Positions 6,513 through 15,447 are shown, counted from the first letter of the stretch. The stretch: DNA of 39,121 bases from an uncultured Ruminococcus sp. (GCA_902802795.1 CADCNI010000017.1:1-39121), one strand, 5' to 3'. Notes: generated from the sequence alone by a model not told the origin. Made by a program: numbers and translations.

Positions 6513-9153
6513 AGAGGAGAGACGGAACTTGGAAACGAAGAATAAAACGCCGCGTTTTTTCGGGCGGCTTTCCAGTTCGCCCTTTGTGTGTGGCGGCGGA
6601 AGATACTGGTATGTGCTGGCGGTAGGATTTCTGACGGCATTGGCGGTCATGCTGCCGTTTCTCGTCTATGATAAAGGGTATTTCCTGATGTATGGTGATT
6701 TTAATGTGCAGCAATATCCCTTTTATATGCACGTTCACGATGCGATTCACAAAGGAGAGATCGGATGGGATTTTAAGACCGATCTTGGTGTGAATCTGAT
6801 CGGCTCCTACAGCTTTTACAATCTCGGTTCGCCCTTTTTCTGGCTGACGCTGCTGCTGCCGTCAGCGGCGGTGCCCTATACCATCGGTCCGCTGCTGGCT
6901 TTGAAAATCGGCTGCTGTGCCGTGTCGGGCTATGCCTATATCCGCCGTTTTACCCGTTATGACGACTATGCGGTGCTGGGCGGTCTGATGTACGCGTTTT
7001 CGGGATTTTCCATTTTTAATATGTTTTTCAACCATTTTCACGAGCCGATGGTGTTTTTCCCGCTTATGCTGGTGGCGCTGGAAGAACTGATGATCAACGA
7101 ACGCAAAGGCTGGTTTGCCGTGACAGTGGCGATCAATGCGCTGGTGAATTATTACTTCTTTGTCGCGGAGGTTGTTTTTGTTATTATCTACTTTTTTGTG
7201 CGGCTTCTCATGTGCCGCGAATGGCAGCTTACGCCCCGCAAATTCGGCACTGCCGCCTTTGAAGCGGTGCTGGGCTTTGGCATGGCGGGCTTTATCGTGC
7301 TGCCATCCGTGTGGGAGGTGGCGCAGAATCCCCGTGCGGAGGAGAAGCTCTACGGTTGGAACGCGTTGGTTTATGCCAATTCACAGCGGTATCTGAATAT
7401 TTTAGAGGCGTTCTTCTTCCCGCCCGATTTGCCCGCGCGCCCCAATTTTACCCCCGACTCCAACACCAAATGGGGATCATTGGCGGCGTATCTGCCGCTG
7501 TTCGGTATGACGGGGGTAATCGCGTGGCTGCAAAGCCGCAAGGGTCACTGGCTGCGTCGCATGATTATCATTTGCTTCTTCATGGCGTACATCCCATTGC
7601 TCAATTCGCTCTTTCAACTGGGCAGCGCCACCTATTACGCGCGCTGGTTTTTCATGTTTACCCTCATGAACGCGCTGGCCACTGTCATGGCGCTGGGCAA
7701 CCGGGATGTGGATTGGGACAGAGCGCTCCGCTGGTCCACGGGCATTACGCTGGCTATCGCACTGTCTATCGGTTTTGTAATGAAAACCAAAGCCAATGAG
7801 GAACTCGGTACGGCGACGGAATACGGACTGATGGATTATCCCGATCGGTTCTGGATCTATGTGGCGCTGGCGATGATGGCGCTGATGATGACCGGGCTGG
7901 TTGTCAATCTGCTTCGCGGCGGCAAACGCCGCGCGGTCTATTCGATCGCTATGTCAAGTATTTTTTTGCTATACAGCGCTACGACGTTTATTTTTATCGG
8001 GCAGGGAAAAACGCTTTCTTATGACAGCCGTGATTATGTCATTCCCTATGCGCTCAGCCGCGCTAAAGAGATCGAACTTGACGATCTTCACAACGCTCAA
8101 TACAGAGTGGATTTTTATAGCGACATGGATAATATGGGAATGTTCTGGGATACTTCCTGCATTCAGGCGTTTCACTCCATTGTCCCGCCGTCCGTGATTG
8201 ATTTTTATCAGTCTGTCGGGGTGCAGCGCGGCGTGGGCAGCCGACCCAGCACGGATCGGTATGCCATCCGTTCGCTGCTCAGCGTGAAGTATCTCTTTGA
8301 AAATGCGGAAGATGCGGATTTCGGCAAGTTGACTGTGGTAGACGGTCGGCAGAAAGAAACCAAAATGCCGGGTTGGTCGTATCTTAAAACAGAGGGCGGT
8401 TATGATATCTGGCAGAACGACTGCTACATTCCCTATGGATTTACCTATGATTATTATATTTCGGAAAAGGAATATCAGTCGTCGTTTTCCGAATCGGAGC
8501 GAGCGAATTTAATGCTGCGTGCGTTAGTCATGAACGAGGAACAGATAGAGCAATATGACGGCATTTTGGAGCCGCTGCCTAACGATAAAACCCAATTGAA
8601 TGAGACAGAGTACAAAGCTGACTGTGCCGACCGTGCCGATATTAGCTGCTATGATTTTTCCACCGACCGCAAAGGCTTTTCCGCCTGCATTGATATGGAC
8701 AGAGAAAATCTGGTATTTTTCAGCATTCCTTATCAAGAGGGCTGGCGCGCTTATGTCAACGGCGAGGAAGTGGCGGTAGAGAAGGTCAATATTGGCTTTA
8801 TGGCAGTCAAATGCGGCGCTGGGCATTCCGACATCCGCTTTGAATTTGAAACGCCCATGCTGAAACTGGGAACGGCGGCAACCGTTTCCACCTGTCTGGC
8901 GTTTGTGGTGTATGCGCTGTTTTTTGCCTACGACACGGAACGCGGAAAAAATCGTCGTTTCCGTGGTTTGGTGGTCGGATTGCGTCGGCGCTGCCATATC
9001 AATGCGCCCCAAGCGGTGACGATTGTGCATACGCACGAGGATTTTTTTGCAGAAGAAGGCGTTTCCGATGTTTCGGAGGAATCTCTGGCAGAAATGACCT
9101 CACCGTTTGAACCGGATACCGATTTCACAGAGGACGGCCATGACAAGCTATGA
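6505..9153 (+). CDS. YfhO family membrane protein
   Basis: The 882-residue protein matches the YfhO family: a first helix at about residues 33-53, then an extracellular acidic motif (MYGDFNVQQYPFY), LGSPFFWL, and about a dozen helices up to residue 500. A roughly 250-residue soluble segment follows (about 515-780) with one more helix near 795. YfhO proteins are GT-C-like enzymes tied to glycosylation of cell-wall polymers such as lipoteichoic acid in Bacillus. The ATG at 6505 overlaps the upstream gene and has GAGAAGGG 7 bases before it; a TTG at 6529 with AGGAGAG is also possible. The cytoplasmic tail is acidic and the last codons overlap the decarboxylase start. Confidence 0.88.
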   Translation: MNREERRNLETKNKTPRFFGRLSSSPFVCGGGRYWYVLAVGFLTALAVMLPFLVYDKGYFLMYGDFNVQQYPFYMHVHDAIHKGEIGWDFKTDLGVNLIGSYSFYNLGSPFFWLTLLLPSAAVPYTIGPLLALKIGCCAVSGYAYIRRFTRYDDYAVLGGLMYAFSGFSIFNMFFNHFHEPMVFFPLMLVALEELMINERKGWFAVTVAINALVNYYFFVAEVVFVIIYFFVRLLMCREWQLTPRKFGTAAFEAVLGFGMAGFIVLPSVWEVAQNPRAEEKLYGWNALVYANSQRYLNILEAFFFPPDLPARPNFTPDSNTKWGSLAAYLPLFGMTGVIAWLQSRKGHWLRRMIIICFFMAYIPLLNSLFQLGSATYYARWFFMFTLMNALATVMALGNRDVDWDRALRWSTGITLAIALSIGFVMKTKANEELGTATEYGLMDYPDRFWIYVALAMMALMMTGLVVNLLRGGKRRAVYSIAMSSIFLLYSATTFIFIGQGKTLSYDSRDYVIPYALSRAKEIELDDLHNAQYRVDFYSDMDNMGMFWDTSCIQAFHSIVPPSVIDFYQSVGVQRGVGSRPSTDRYAIRSLLSVKYLFENAEDADFGKLTVVDGRQKETKMPGWSYLKTEGGYDIWQNDCYIPYGFTYDYYISEKEYQSSFSESERANLMLRALVMNEEQIEQYDGILEPLPNDKTQLNETEYKADCADRADISCYDFSTDRKGFSACIDMDRENLVFFSIPYQEGWRAYVNGEEVAVEKVNIGFMAVKCGAGHSDIRFEFETPMLKLGTAATVSTCLAFVVYALFFAYDTERGKNRRFRGLVVGLRRRCHINAPQAVTIVHTHEDFFAEEGVSDVSEESLAEMTSPFEPDTDFTEDGHDKL

Positions 9154-10489
9154 TTTTTTAGCCGACGCGCCGCTTTACACCGCGCTGCGCCGTTATGCGG
9201 ACAAGGGAATGTCCTCCTTTCATACGCCAGGTCATAAGGGAATTGCTTCCGTGCTGCCGCTGGATCTGTCACTCGATCTGACGGAGCTGCCCGAAACGGA
9301 TTCGCTGTTTGAATGCGACGGCGCGATTCGTGCTTCGGAAGTCAAGGCGGCTTCCCTTTTTGGCGCAAACTACACGGCGGTTTCGGCGGGAGGCTGCACA
9401 CTGGCGATTCAGGGCATGCTGGCGGCGTTTGCCAAGCCGGGCGATACCGTCATTTTTTCTCGCAACCTCCATCGCAGCGCAGTTAATACCGCCATGCTGC
9501 TGGGTCTGTGTCCGCGCTGGCTACTCCATCGGCGGGATGCCGACGATGGATTACCGGGGAGGATTGACCCCGAAGATGTGCGCTCCGCGCTGGCGGAACA
9601 GCCCGAGGCCTCGGCAGTGTATATCACATCTCCCGATTATTACGGCTGCCTGTCCGATATCGGCAGCATAGCGGAAGTCTGTCGGGAATACGGTGTGCCG
9701 CTGCTGGTGGACAACGCCCACGGCACCCACCTGATTGCCTTCGGCAAACATCCCATCACGCTGGGGGCGTCCGCTTCGGCCTGTTCGGCACATAAGACTC
9801 TCCCCGTATTGACGGGCGGCGCATGGCTCAACTGCAATGATGAAATGGCTATTCCCCATATAAAATCCGCCATGGCGCTGTTTGGCTCTACCAGTCCGCT
9901 TTATCTTACGATGGCTTCTCTGGATATTGCGCGGGCGTGGATGCAGGCGGAAGGGATGTACGCTTACCGCGAAACCGCCCGCAAAACGGAGGCGCTGCGG
10001 CAACTGGCGCAGCAGGTGGGCTTTGGTCTGCCGGAGGGGGATTGTGACCCGACCCGCCTGACGCTGCTGACTGCGGCCGTCGGTTTTGTTGGCGAAGAAG
10101 CGGCGGATTATTTCCGCGCATGCGGCGCGGAGTGCGAACACAGCGACCGTGTGGCCGTGATTTTTATTCTTACGCCTTTCAACACCGACAGGGATTGGGA
10201 ACGGTTGCGAAACGCCATTACAGCATTTCCACGCAGACAACCGCTTGACACGGCGGATTTGTGGGGACGATTGGATGGTCTGCCAACGTGTGCCGCGTCT
10301 CCGCGCGAGGTGCTGGAAAGCGCAAAAGTACCGGTTCCCACTTCGCAGGCGGAGGGGCGAATCGCTGCGGAGGCGGCGTGTCCCTGTCCGCCGGGTGTGC
10401 CGATCGTCATGCCGGGAGAAATAATTGACGGGCAATGCGTAAAAATTCTGTTAAACACTGGAATTCAACGCATAAATGTGTTACAATAA
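9140..10489 (+). CDS. Orn/Lys/Arg decarboxylase family PLP enzyme (YaaO-like)
   Basis: This 449-residue protein has the fold-type I decarboxylase layout. It begins with a conserved block (SSFHTPGHKG) and a small-domain GANYTAVSAGG stretch. The PLP-binding motif is SAHKTLPVLTGGAWL, where the lysine forms the Schiff base, with VDNAHGTH just before it. The C-terminal domain ends in PGVPIVMPGEII. The family decarboxylates arginine, lysine or ornithine in polyamine synthesis; the substrate cannot be read from sequence. The ATG at 9140 is preceded by AGAGGA and overlaps YfhO by 14 bases. A longer frame from 9107 lies inside YfhO and lacks a ribosome binding site. In Bacillus the homologue yaaO lies in the same neighbourhood (tmk, yaaQ, holB, yaaT). 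Confidence 0.9.
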   Translation: MTSYDFLADAPLYTALRRYADKGMSSFHTPGHKGIASVLPLDLSLDLTELPETDSLFECDGAIRASEVKAASLFGANYTAVSAGGCTLAIQGMLAAFAKPGDTVIFSRNLHRSAVNTAMLLGLCPRWLLHRRDADDGLPGRIDPEDVRSALAEQPEASAVYITSPDYYGCLSDIGSIAEVCREYGVPLLVDNAHGTHLIAFGKHPITLGASASACSAHKTLPVLTGGAWLNCNDEMAIPHIKSAMALFGSTSPLYLTMASLDIARAWMQAEGMYAYRETARKTEALRQLAQQVGFGLPEGDCDPTRLTLLTAAVGFVGEEAADYFRACGAECEHSDRVAVIFILTPFNTDRDWERLRNAITAFPRRQPLDTADLWGRLDGLPTCAASPREVLESAKVPVPTSQAEGRIAAEAACPCPPGVPIVMPGEIIDGQCVKILLNTGIQRINVLQ

Positions 10490-10541
10490 ATAAGATAATA
10501 CGCAAAATCAACATTACCATGTGTTAAAGGGGTTTTTGTAT

Positions 10542-10865
10542 ATGAAACTGTTGCTTGCAATTGTCAATAATGATGACAGCGCCGCTGTCGCCAATAATCT
10601 GACCGCTCAGGGCTTTATGGCCACCAAGCTGTCTACCACGGGCGGCTTTCTCAAGGCGGGCAACACCACGTTTCTCATCGGCACCGACGATGAGAAGGTG
10701 GAGACGGTGCTGGAAATCATCCGGACTTATTCTCACCAGAGAAAGCAGGTGGTCGGAGACGAAACCGAGTTTGACTTCACCCTTTTCAAGAGCGTTCCCG
10801 TAGAAGTCACCGTGGGAGGCGCGGCCATTTTTGTGCTTGACGTGGAGAACTTCATCAAATGCTGA
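10542..10865 (+). CDS. darA: PII-like cyclic-di-AMP receptor protein (DarA/PstA/YaaQ)
   Basis: The 107-residue protein matches the YaaQ/DarA family. It opens with KLLLAIVNNDD, followed by the family signature LSTTGGFLKAGNTTFLIG at about residues 29-46 and a second half with VETVLEI and VEVTVGGAAIFVLDVE. The family forms PII-like trimers that bind cyclic di-AMP in the cytoplasm; its downstream partner is not established from sequence. The ATG at 10542 has AAAGGGG about 10 bases upstream. Its stop overlaps the holB start. The order decarboxylase-darA-holB-ricT resembles Bacillus, though tmk and yaaR are absent here. Confidence 0.95.
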   Translation: MKLLLAIVNNDDSAAVANNLTAQGFMATKLSTTGGFLKAGNTTFLIGTDDEKVETVLEIIRTYSHQRKQVVGDETEFDFTLFKSVPVEVTVGGAAIFVLDVENFIKC

Positions 10866-11890
10866 GCGACGTTCCGTCAAGCTGTGCGGCGGCGTATATC
10901 GCCAAGGAATTCTGCGGAAACGCCGATGCGGTCGCCGCATTGGGCAGCATGGCGGAAAACCGCCGTATGCCCCACGCGTTTATCATCGAGGGCGCGGACG
11001 GTTTGGGAAAATCCACCTTTTCACGGCTGATTGCGCGGGCGGCGATGTGTACCTGTGAGGAACCGATGGCGGGGGCGTGTCCCCACTGCCGCAAAATTCG
11101 GGAGAATATTCATCCTGATCTGCTGTTTGTCACAGGCAGCGGCAAGATCAACGCGATTTCCATCGACGCGGTGCGCGATATGCGCAAAGAGGCGATGATT
11201 GCTCCCAATGAAGCCGACAAACGGGTGTTTGTGCTGGAGGACTGCGACAATATGCTGCCTGCGGCGCAGAACGCGTTTCTGAAAATCTTTGAGGAAGCGC
11301 CGCCACACGCTGTGTTTGTCATGACCTGCCGCTCCGCCATGAACCTGCTCACTACCATCCGGTCACGCGGCAGGATCGTCACATTGCATCCTGTGGAACC
11401 CGACGAGGGCGTGCGCTTTTTGACGGGTCGGGTCCAAGGACTCGACTCGCAGCGGGCGCGCGAGGTCTGCGTGAGCAGCGGCGGCAATCTGGGAGAAGCG
11501 CTGCGTATTCTGGGCGGTGACGGCGGTGAAATGCGGGACAGGGCGGATGCGCTGACACGGGGCATTCTCGCGGCTATGTGCGGGGACAATGCCTTGAAGC
11601 TGGCGGCCGAGTGTGCGGCGATTGGCAAAGACCGTGCGCTGGGCGGCGCCGTCTGCCGTATGCTGTCGCAGCAGCTCAGAAGCGCGCTCATGGTGGCTGT
11701 CGGCGCGCAGGAAACGCTTGACGCGCCGTCGCAGGAAGTGCTGCGGCTGGGCGCGACGGTTTCACCCGATGATTTGATCGGGTGCATGGATCAGATCAAC
11801 CAACTGAGCAATATGCTCAAAATCAATATCAGTATGCCGCTTTTCAACACAAGGCTGGCGATTATTTTACAACGGAGGCAGTATGACTGA
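10859..11890 (+). CDS. holB: DNA polymerase III delta-prime subunit
   Basis: The 343-residue protein is an AAA+ clamp-loader subunit. Walker A is GADGLGKST at residues 45-53, followed by a cysteine set (64, 66, 74, 77) like the clamp-loader zinc module. KRVFVLEDCDNM matches Walker B and NAFLKIFEEAPPHAVFVMTC is the typical following segment. The sensor segment reads SRGRIV, where many relatives have SRC. Delta-prime works with tau/gamma and delta to load the sliding clamp. The ATG at 10859 overlaps the darA stop by 7 bases and the gene overlaps ricT by 8, which points to coupled translation. Confidence 0.92.
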   Translation: MLSDVPSSCAAAYIAKEFCGNADAVAALGSMAENRRMPHAFIIEGADGLGKSTFSRLIARAAMCTCEEPMAGACPHCRKIRENIHPDLLFVTGSGKINAISIDAVRDMRKEAMIAPNEADKRVFVLEDCDNMLPAAQNAFLKIFEEAPPHAVFVMTCRSAMNLLTTIRSRGRIVTLHPVEPDEGVRFLTGRVQGLDSQRAREVCVSSGGNLGEALRILGGDGGEMRDRADALTRGILAAMCGDNALKLAAECAAIGKDRALGGAVCRMLSQQLRSALMVAVGAQETLDAPSQEVLRLGATVSPDDLIGCMDQINQLSNMLKINISMPLFNTRLAIILQRRQYD

Positions 11891-13130
11891 GATAATTGGA
11901 GTGAGATTTAAAAAGGGCGGCAAGATCTATTATTTCCGTCCGAATGACGAGAAACTGGAAGTCGGCTGTTACGTGGTCGTCGAAACCGTGCGCGGTACGG
12001 AATGCGGCGAGATGGTTATGGATCGCCGTGAGATCAGTGACGCGGGACTCAACCGTGAAATCAAGACCATCATCCGCAAGGCGACGCAGGCCGATCTTGA
12101 CCGCATGGCGGAGAACAAGAAAAAGGCTAAGCGTGCCTTTGACATTTGCAGCCAGAAGATCAAGGCGCACGGTCTGGAGATGAACCTGTTGGAGGTGGAA
12201 TACACCTTTGACAACAGCAAGATTGTGTTTAATTTCTCTGCCGAAGGACGGGTGGATTTCCGCGAGCTGGTCAAAGATCTGGCGAGCGTGTTCCGCGCAA
12301 GAATCGAACTGCGGCAGATCGGCGTGCGCGACGAGGCCAAAATGCTGGGCGGTCTGGGCGTATGCGGCAGACCTTTCTGCTGCAAGCAGTTCATGGGCGA
12401 TTTCCAGTCGGTGTCCATCAAAATGGCAAAGGAACAGGGGCTTTCGCTCAATCCCGTCAAGATTTCGGGTACCTGCGGGCGGCTGATGTGCTGTCTGAAG
12501 CACGAGCAGGACACCTATGAAGCATTGATGAGCGTCATGCCGCCCATCGGCGCCACCGTCACCACTCCCGAAGGCGAGGGCGTGGTGGTAGACCGCGAGC
12601 TGGTTGCGGGACGGGTCAAGGTGCGTTTGAACGGCAGCAACGACGCGCCGCCCAAATCTTTTAAGATGACCGAGCTGAAAAAATGGAGCGGCGGACAGGG
12701 GAATATGTCCACAGAAGAGCTGACGGATTTGTTTGGCGGTTCCTCTAAAAAGACCGACGAAGCGGACGAATGGGCCTTTGCCGAGGAATTTGAGAGAACG
12801 GATGACGCTGTCGAAGCGGAGCAGGAACAGCACACCCGTAAACCAAAGGGAAACAAAGGCTCCAGACGCGACGGCGAATCCCGCGACGGAAGTTCCGCAG
12901 GCGGTCAGCGTCGCGGCGGTCAGGGCAATCGCAGACCGAATAACCGTAAGGACAGCAGCCGCGGCGGCAAGGGCGAACGCTTCGAGGCATATGAGGAAGA
13001 AGAAGCGCCGCGCCGTAAAAACAACAACTTCCGTGGGAAGAACGGCAAGGGCAAGCCTTATTACAACCGCAAGAACAATCCGTCGTCCGGCAAAGGCGGC
13101 AAAGGCAATAAACCCGAGTCGGCAGAATGA
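11883..13130 (+). CDS. ricT: RicT/YaaT (PSP1 domain) with a long charged C-terminal tail
   Basis: Residues 1 to about 265 match RicT: a start of IIGVRFKKGGKIYYF and the two cysteine blocks GVCGRPFCCKQF and SGTCGRLMCCLKHE. In Bacillus, RicT forms a complex with RicA and RicF that carries iron-sulfur clusters and promotes RNase Y-dependent mRNA processing and development. Bacillus YaaT is about 275 residues; this protein has 415. The extra roughly 148 residues start with an acidic segment (DEADEWAFAEEFERTDDAVE) and continue as a Gly/Arg/Lys/Asn-rich, probably disordered stretch with RRGGQGNRR and SSRGGKGER. Such tails often bind RNA; that is inference. The start overlaps holB and has GGAGG 5 bases upstream. 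Confidence 0.92.
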   Translation: MTEIIGVRFKKGGKIYYFRPNDEKLEVGCYVVVETVRGTECGEMVMDRREISDAGLNREIKTIIRKATQADLDRMAENKKKAKRAFDICSQKIKAHGLEMNLLEVEYTFDNSKIVFNFSAEGRVDFRELVKDLASVFRARIELRQIGVRDEAKMLGGLGVCGRPFCCKQFMGDFQSVSIKMAKEQGLSLNPVKISGTCGRLMCCLKHEQDTYEALMSVMPPIGATVTTPEGEGVVVDRELVAGRVKVRLNGSNDAPPKSFKMTELKKWSGGQGNMSTEELTDLFGGSSKKTDEADEWAFAEEFERTDDAVEAEQEQHTRKPKGNKGSRRDGESRDGSSAGGQRRGGQGNRRPNNRKDSSRGGKGERFEAYEEEEAPRRKNNNFRGKNGKGKPYYNRKNNPSSGKGGKGNKPESAE

Positions 13131-13201
13131 CGGTTTGGCATTGGCCTCCACTGGTCTGCTGGGAGAAATGACAGACAGTGGGAAATTTATGAAAAAAACA
13201 C

Positions 13202-13230
13202 TTGCATTTTGGGAATGCGTGTGTTATAAT
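13202..13230 (+). promoter_or_regulatory. Sigma-A promoter of rplS
   Basis: TTGCAT (13202-13207), a 17-base spacer and TATAAT (13225-13230). It leaves a leader of about 200 bases before the rplS ATG at 13437. Confidence 0.88.
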
Positions 13231-13236
13231 ATCAAA

Positions 13237-13436
13237 GTTGTCGGCGCTGGTGTGGTCAGCGGCGACGCGTTCCGGCAGACTGCCGTTCTTCTTGCGGCGT
13301 CTGTTTGGGGATTGGCGGCGTGTTGCGCCGCGTAAAATGGGTTCCCGTTGCGTAGGGAACGCATGAAACAAAGCGGGTATTCCTCTGAGTGCCTTGCGCT
13401 GTATGAATATCTGAAATTTTCAGGAGGTTTTATTTT
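13237..13436 (+). promoter_or_regulatory. Long 5' leader of rplS, candidate L19 leader
   Basis: The transcript predicted from the promoter at 13202 carries about 200 non-coding bases, much longer than the leaders of neighbouring genes. It contains several potential hairpins: GTCGGCGCTG with CAGCGGCGAC (one mismatch), GCGGCG with CGCCGC around a short loop near 13317-13335, and GTTCCC with GGGAAC near 13342-13362. The last is followed by a single-stranded stretch and the AGGAGG site at 13423-13428. L19 leaders are known autoregulatory elements in Firmicutes. I could not align to the known consensus, so the identity is tentative. The 306-base gap between ricT and rplS holds only this promoter and leader. 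Confidence 0.55.
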
Positions 13437-13793
13437 ATGAACGCAGCAGAAGCATTGAAGTCCATCGCGGCAGACAGCATCAAGGAGCAGCCGCTCCAGT
13501 TTGAGATCGGCGACACCGTCAAGGTGTATGTCAGAATCCGTGAAGGCGAGAAAGAAAGAATCCAGATGTTTGAAGGCACCGTGATCGCCCGTAGAGGCAG
13601 CGGCGTTTCCGAGACTTTCACCGTCCGCCGTGTATCCTACGGCGTTGGCGTGGAGAGAGTGTTCCCCGTGAATGCTCCCGCGGTTGACCGCATCGAGGTC
13701 GTTCGTCACGGTAAGATCAGAAGAAGCAAGCTCTACTATCTGCGTGACCGCGTGGGTAAGGCTGCCAAGGTCAAGGAGCTTATCAAGAAGTAA
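13437..13793 (+). CDS. rplS: 50S ribosomal protein L19
   Basis: The 118-residue sequence is a full-length L19. It has the typical [20 protein letters not shown] block, [20 protein letters not shown] and the C-terminal [21 protein letters not shown]19 sits at the 30S-50S interface. The ATG is preceded by AGGAGG with 8 bases spacing. It has its own promoter and terminator, so it is mostly transcribed alone, with lepB and rbgA following; rplS, lepB and rbgA are neighbours in many Firmicutes. Confidence 0.98.
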   Translation: MNAAEALKSIAADSIKEQPLQFEIGDTVKVYVRIREGEKERIQMFEGTVIARRGSGVSETFTVRRVSYGVGVERVFPVNAPAVDRIEVVRHGKIRRSKLYYLRDRVGKAAKVKELIKK

Positions 13794-13822
13794 TTTCTCT
13801 TGCTCCGTATTTTTCACACATC

Positions 13823-13872
13823 AAAAAAGGGACACTGTTTGTTTCAGGCGGTGTCCCTTTTAAATTTTTTTG
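13823..13872 (+). terminator. Terminator of rplS
   Basis: An 11-base perfect stem (AAAAGGGACAC at 13825-13835 with GTGTCCCTTTT at 13851-13861) is followed by AAATTTTTTT. A typical rho-independent terminator, about 30 bases after the rplS stop. Confidence 0.88.
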
Positions 13873-13901
13873 AATTTGATGAAAAAATATTCCGAATCAT
13901 C

Positions 13902-13930
13902 TTCCCATACGATGGAAAAAGTATTATAAT
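13902..13930 (+). promoter_or_regulatory. Promoter of lepB-rbgA
   Basis: TTCCCA (13902-13907), a 17-base spacer and a perfect TATAAT (13925-13930), about 46 bases before the lepB ATG. The -35 box is weaker than elsewhere in the window. Confidence 0.65.
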
Positions 13931-13976
13931 AAATAAGATATCATTTTTCAACATATCTTGATTATGGAGGTTCGAC

Positions 13977-14549
13977 ATGAGCGAGAACAATATTGACAGA
14001 ACAGAAGAAACCCAGTCCGGCGGCGTCATGGTGGAAGTGTACGAATGGCTGGAAGCGATTGCCTTTGCGCTGGCCATTGTGGTCATTCTCTTTACTTTTG
14101 TGTTCCGTGTGGTGAGCGTTTCCGGCCCCTCCATGCAGCCGACGCTTTATACCCAGGACAGAATCGTGCTCAACAGCATCTTCTTTACCCCGCAAAACGG
14201 CGATATTGTGGTTATCACACAGCCCAATTCCCACGATAACGAGCCGCTCATCAAGCGCGTTGTCGCCGTGGAAGGGCAGACCATTGCCATCGACGCGGAG
14301 AACGATACCGTGACGGTGGACGGTGTGGTACTCAATGAGAAATATATTCTCGAGCAGGATATCCAGCGCGCCGGCGAGTGGGAATATCCTCTGACCGTTC
14401 CCAAGGGTAAGGTGTTCGTCATGGGCGACAACCGCAACGATTCCTTTGACAGCCGCGACCCCGGTTTGGGTATGGTGGAGGAAAAATATATCATGGGCAA
14501 GGCGATTTTCCGCATTTATCCGTTTGAGCGTGTCGGAGGTGTCAGTTGA
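13977..14549 (+). CDS. lepB: Signal peptidase I
   Basis: This 190-residue type I signal peptidase cleaves the signal peptides of exported proteins at the outer membrane face. It has one N-terminal membrane helix (about residues 24-45), the serine motif SGPSMQPTL (Ser52), the lysine motif LIKRVVAVEGQ (Lys93) forming the Ser/Lys dyad, and the conserved GDNRNDSFDSR near the C-terminus. Its length fits the Gram-positive enzymes. The ATG at 13977 has GGAGG 7 bases upstream. The stop overlaps the rbgA start by one base, so the two are probably cotranslated. Confidence 0.95.
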   Translation: MSENNIDRTEETQSGGVMVEVYEWLEAIAFALAIVVILFTFVFRVVSVSGPSMQPTLYTQDRIVLNSIFFTPQNGDIVVITQPNSHDNEPLIKRVVAVEGQTIAIDAENDTVTVDGVVLNEKYILEQDIQRAGEWEYPLTVPKGKVFVMGDNRNDSFDSRDPGLGMVEEKYIMGKAIFRIYPFERVGGVS

Positions 14550-15427
14550 TGGGGGATTTTGACAGCGCCAACGCCCAGAATATCCAGTGGTACCCCGGCC
14601 ATATGACCAAAACCCGCCGCCGCATGGAAGAAAGCATCAAGCTGGTGGACGGCGTGGTGGAGATCATCGACGCGCGCATTCCCCTGAGCAGCCGCAATCC
14701 TGAGATCGACACGATCACGGCGCACCGCCCGAGAATTGTGCTGCTCAACAAGGCGGACATCGCGGACAGTGCCGCCACTTCCCGCTGGATCAACTGGTTT
14801 GCCAAACAGGGCGCGCGGGCGATTGCCTGCGACTGCAAGACAGGCAAGGGTTTGAATCACTTTGCGGACGAGGTGCGCAAGCTGCTGGCGGATAAGATCG
14901 CCGTCTGGGAGTCCAAGGGCATGGGCGGCCGCAGCATCAAGCTGATGGTAGTGGGCATTCCCAACGTGGGCAAGTCCTCTTTCATCAACCGCATGGCCAA
15001 GGGCGGCAAGGCGAAAGTAGCCGACCGTCCCGGCGTGACGCGGGGCAATCAGTGGTTTACCATCGGCGGCGGCATCGAACTGCTGGATACGCCGGGGGTG
15101 CTGTGGCCGAAATTTGACGACATGGAGGTCGGACGTAAACTGGCCTTTACGGGCGCCGTCAAGGATGCGGTGGTGGATATTGAAACGCTCTGCCTCGATC
15201 TGCTGGGCTACATGATCAAGCAGTACCCCGAGCGGCTTTGTGAGAGATATAAGCTCGACGCGGTGGAAGGCATGGAACCGCTGGCTGTAATGGAATTGAT
15301 TGCCAAGAAGCGCGGCATGATGATGCGCGGCGGGGATTATGACTATGAGCGCGTTTCCGTGATGATAATGGACGAATACCGCGCCGGCAAGCTGGGGAGA
15401 ATCACGCTGGACGTAATTCCGGAATAG
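14549..15427 (+). CDS. rbgA: Ribosome biogenesis GTPase RbgA (YlqF)
   Basis: The 292-residue protein is a circularly permuted GTPase: the G4 motif NKAD (residues 67-70) comes before G1 GIPNVGKS (136-143), then PGVTR (161-165) and the G3 motif DTPG (180-183). The N-terminus carries the family motif WYPGHMTKTRR. RbgA acts late in 50S subunit assembly, on the cytoplasmic pre-50S particle. A TTG at 14546 is also in frame, but the ATG at 14549 with CGGAGG 9 bases upstream fits better. The gene follows lepB directly. Downstream there is no simple terminator; the hairpin-rich element at 15448 may serve this purpose. Confidence 0.96.
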   Translation: MGDFDSANAQNIQWYPGHMTKTRRRMEESIKLVDGVVEIIDARIPLSSRNPEIDTITAHRPRIVLLNKADIADSAATSRWINWFAKQGARAIACDCKTGKGLNHFADEVRKLLADKIAVWESKGMGGRSIKLMVVGIPNVGKSSFINRMAKGGKAKVADRPGVTRGNQWFTIGGGIELLDTPGVLWPKFDDMEVGRKLAFTGAVKDAVVDIETLCLDLLGYMIKQYPERLCERYKLDAVEGMEPLAVMELIAKKRGMMMRGGDYDYERVSVMIMDEYRAGKLGRITLDVIPE

Positions 15428-15447
15428 AATTATAATAAGTATTAGGC

